From: Candidatus Nealsonbacteria bacterium RIFCSPLOWO2_01_FULL_38_120
GTDB taxonomy: Bacteria; Patescibacteriota; Minisyncoccia; Minisyncoccales; GWA2-38-27
Direction: 5' to 3'
NCBI GenBank assembly: GCA_001821475.1
Contig: MHMF01000011.1
Coordinates: forward strand, 1-5,424
Length of the DNA: 5,424 nucleotides
Program-made: the position numbers and the translations under genes
Shown: in pieces, positions 4,071-5,424 of the stretch
Numbering within the stretch: the stretch's first letter is position 1
Layout: each line of letters opens with the position of its first letter
The notes under the pieces: model-generated
The model's database searches: none
Seen by the model: only the letters and a program-made list of their open reading frames with translations
Told to the model about the DNA's origin: nothing

Positions 4071-5414
4071 ATGAGAATCCATTTTATCGGCATTGGCGGA
4101 ATCGGGGTTTCCGCTTTGGCGAGATATTATTTGGCAAAGGGAAATCAGGTTTCTGGTTCGGATTTGGCGTCTTCGGAAATTACTAACGCCTTAAAAGAAT
4201 TAAGCGCTAAAATTTTCATAGGACCGCATTTAGCGGAGAATTTAGCGGATAACGCTGATATAGTAATTTACAGTCCGGCAATTCAACCAGATAATCCAGA
4301 ATTAAGGAAAGCCCATGAGTTCCAAGTTATTGGTTTTAAGTTTCAAATTTTAAGCTATCCCGAGGCATTGGGCGGACTTACAAAGAAATATTTTACAATC
4401 GCTGTTTCCGGCGCTCACGGGAAAAGCACGACAACAGCAATGCTTTCTTTGATAATGGAAAAAGCAGGGCTTGACCCGACTGTAATTATCGGCACGAAAC
4501 TTAAAGAATTTAAAAATAGCAATTGCCGAGTGGGGGAGAGTAAATATCTTGTGATTGAAGCGGACGAATGGAACGCTTCTTTCTTGAATTATTGGCCGAA
4601 AATAATTGTCTTGACCAATATTGAAAGGGAGCATTTGGATTATTATCGGGATTTGGAACACATTATCAAGACATTTAGAGAATATGTGTGTCATTTATCG
4701 GAAGACGGGGTTTTGATTGCAAACGAGGACGACTGCAATATCTTAAATCTCAAATCTCAAATCTCAAACTTGAAATTCAAAACCAAAAATTTTTCTATTA
4801 AGCAAAAAGAAGCGGAAGAGTTAAAGAAAATATTAAAAATACCTGGGCAACACAATATTTATAATGCTTTGGCGGCTTTGACCGTTGCCAGAGAATTAGG
4901 GATTTCTGACGATGTTTCATTTGAGGCGTTATTAAAATACCAAGGCGCTTGGCGCAGGTTTGAAATCAGCGAGAAAAAAATAAACGGGAAGAAAATAACT
5001 ATTATTGAGGATTACGGTCATCATCCGACAGAGGTTTTAGCGACTCTTAAAGCGGCTCGGGAAAAATTTCCGGATAGGAAAATTTGGTGCGTTTTTCAGC
5101 CCCATCAGTATCAGAGGACTTTTTTTTTATTTGACGATTTCGTCCGAGTTTTTTTAGAAGTCCTAAAAGAATCAACAGATAAGGCGGTTTTAGACAACCT
5201 TATACTTACTGACATTTACGATGTGGCGGGCAGGGAAAAAGAGGATGTAAAAAAGAGAGTAAACTCCAAAACTGTTTGTGAAAAAATCAACTTGCCAAGC
5301 GCGAAACATATCCAAAGAGGGGAAATAGCGGATTATTTGAAAAATAATTTTGACGGAGATGTTTTGATTATTATGGGAGCCGGAAGTATTTACGATTTGC
5401 GAAAAGAATTATAG
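4071..5414 (+). CDS. murC: UDP-N-acetylmuramate--L-alanine ligase MurC
   Basis: This 447-residue cytoplasmic enzyme adds L-alanine to UDP-MurNAc using ATP, the first step of the peptidoglycan stem peptide. The N-terminal Rossmann domain opens with MRIHFIGIGGIGVSALA (1-17). The central ATPase domain has the P-loop GAHGKSTTTAM (114-124), EADEWNASF (163-171) and NIEREHLDYY (183-192). PGQHNIYNALAAL (258-270) leads into the C-terminal domain with AWRRFEI (293-299), EDYGHHPTE (313-321), FQPHQYQRT (342-350) and GAGSIYDL (436-443). All ligase landmarks are intact. I chose the ATG at 4071: an in-frame TTG at 4041 would add ten residues, overlap thpR, and precede the usual start. Length agrees with MurC (about 450-490). 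Two short stretches look like in-frame repeat insertions (near residues 84-93 and 223-240). Mpl is a related alternative, but the GIGGIG start favours MurC. Confidence 0.95.
   Translation: MRIHFIGIGGIGVSALARYYLAKGNQVSGSDLASSEITNALKELSAKIFIGPHLAENLADNADIVIYSPAIQPDNPELRKAHEFQVIGFKFQILSYPEALGGLTKKYFTIAVSGAHGKSTTTAMLSLIMEKAGLDPTVIIGTKLKEFKNSNCRVGESKYLVIEADEWNASFLNYWPKIIVLTNIEREHLDYYRDLEHIIKTFREYVCHLSEDGVLIANEDDCNILNLKSQISNLKFKTKNFSIKQKEAEELKKILKIPGQHNIYNALAALTVARELGISDDVSFEALLKYQGAWRRFEISEKKINGKKITIIEDYGHHPTEVLATLKAAREKFPDRKIWCVFQPHQYQRTFFLFDDFVRVFLEVLKESTDKAVLDNLILTDIYDVAGREKEDVKKRVNSKTVCEKINLPSAKHIQRGEIADYLKNNFDGDVLIIMGAGSIYDLRKEL
4745..4768 (+). repeat. Heptanucleotide tandem repeat AAATCTC inside murC
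   Basis: Three perfect head-to-tail copies of AAATCTC (starts 4745, 4752 and 4759) are followed by a partial AAAC. Three 7-base copies make 21 bases, so the array keeps the murC frame, encoding part of LNLKSQISNLK (residues 225-235). The site is a variable surface segment between the ATPase landmarks and the PGQHN motif, where extra residues would be tolerated. It has the same period as the GAATTAC array at 2735 but a different sequence. Confidence 0.75.
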
Positions 5415-5424
5415 AAATATTTCT

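Noticed and set aside
4350..4694. Antisense open frame of 114 codons opposite murC
   Set aside because: It lies wholly opposite conserved MurC ATPase-domain codons, its translation resembles no known family, and it is explained as a shadow of the real gene.
630..5414. UGA recoding as in Gracilibacteria/SR1
   Set aside because: No complete gene uses TGA as a stop, but none has an in-frame TGA either; glycine positions use GGN codons, so the standard bacterial code explains everything.

Overview
The window is AT-rich bacterial DNA with short, tightly packed genes, small intergenic hairpins, and almost no Shine-Dalgarno sequences in front of its start codons. Gene types, gene style and protein sequences (a MurC starting directly with its Rossmann loop, a compact RmuC, a small GIY-YIG protein, a CaCA antiporter) suggest a Patescibacteria/CPR genome, perhaps Parcubacteria. 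This placement is inference from style and family resemblance; no rRNA or other phylogenetic marker beyond L21 is present. All complete genes end in TAA or TAG and none contains an in-frame TGA, so nothing here requires a recoded UGA.

Layout, all genes on the + strand. (1) 2-124: the last 40 codons of an unidentified gene with a CxxC motif. (2) 107-372: an abrupt GC-rich, hairpin-rich non-coding block with long G runs and a nested set of four related palindrome arms. (3) 373-624: a GIY-YIG nuclease-domain protein directly abutting that block, followed after 5 bp by (4) 630-1598: a sodium/calcium-exchanger-family membrane antiporter that ends at a perfect 14-bp hairpin. (5) 1700-2734: rmuC, with its own weak candidate promoter. 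(6) 2735-2832: a spacer carrying a heptanucleotide tandem repeat, then 2833-3144: rplU (ribosomal protein L21), not followed by rpmA. (7) 3145-3385: a non-coding stretch with three dyads: a probable terminator, a 73-bp long palindrome, and a 31-bp dyad ending 7 bp before the next start codon. (8) 3386-4066: thpR (2H phosphoesterase) with a family-atypical insertion, 4 bp before (9) 4071-5414: murC, which itself carries a heptanucleotide repeat in its coding sequence.

The genes do not form one pathway. Mostly they are housekeeping: peptidoglycan precursor synthesis (murC), translation (rplU), RNA end processing (thpR), recombination/genome stability (rmuC) and cation exchange. The accessory-looking part is the GC-rich block plus GIY-YIG gene at 107-624. 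It could be a small mobile or repeat-associated cassette inserted at the 3' end of the partial gene. I see no clear new defence or mobile system. The best leads are that cassette, the three intergenic dyads, the altered ion-site residues of the antiporter, and in-frame insertions in thpR and murC.
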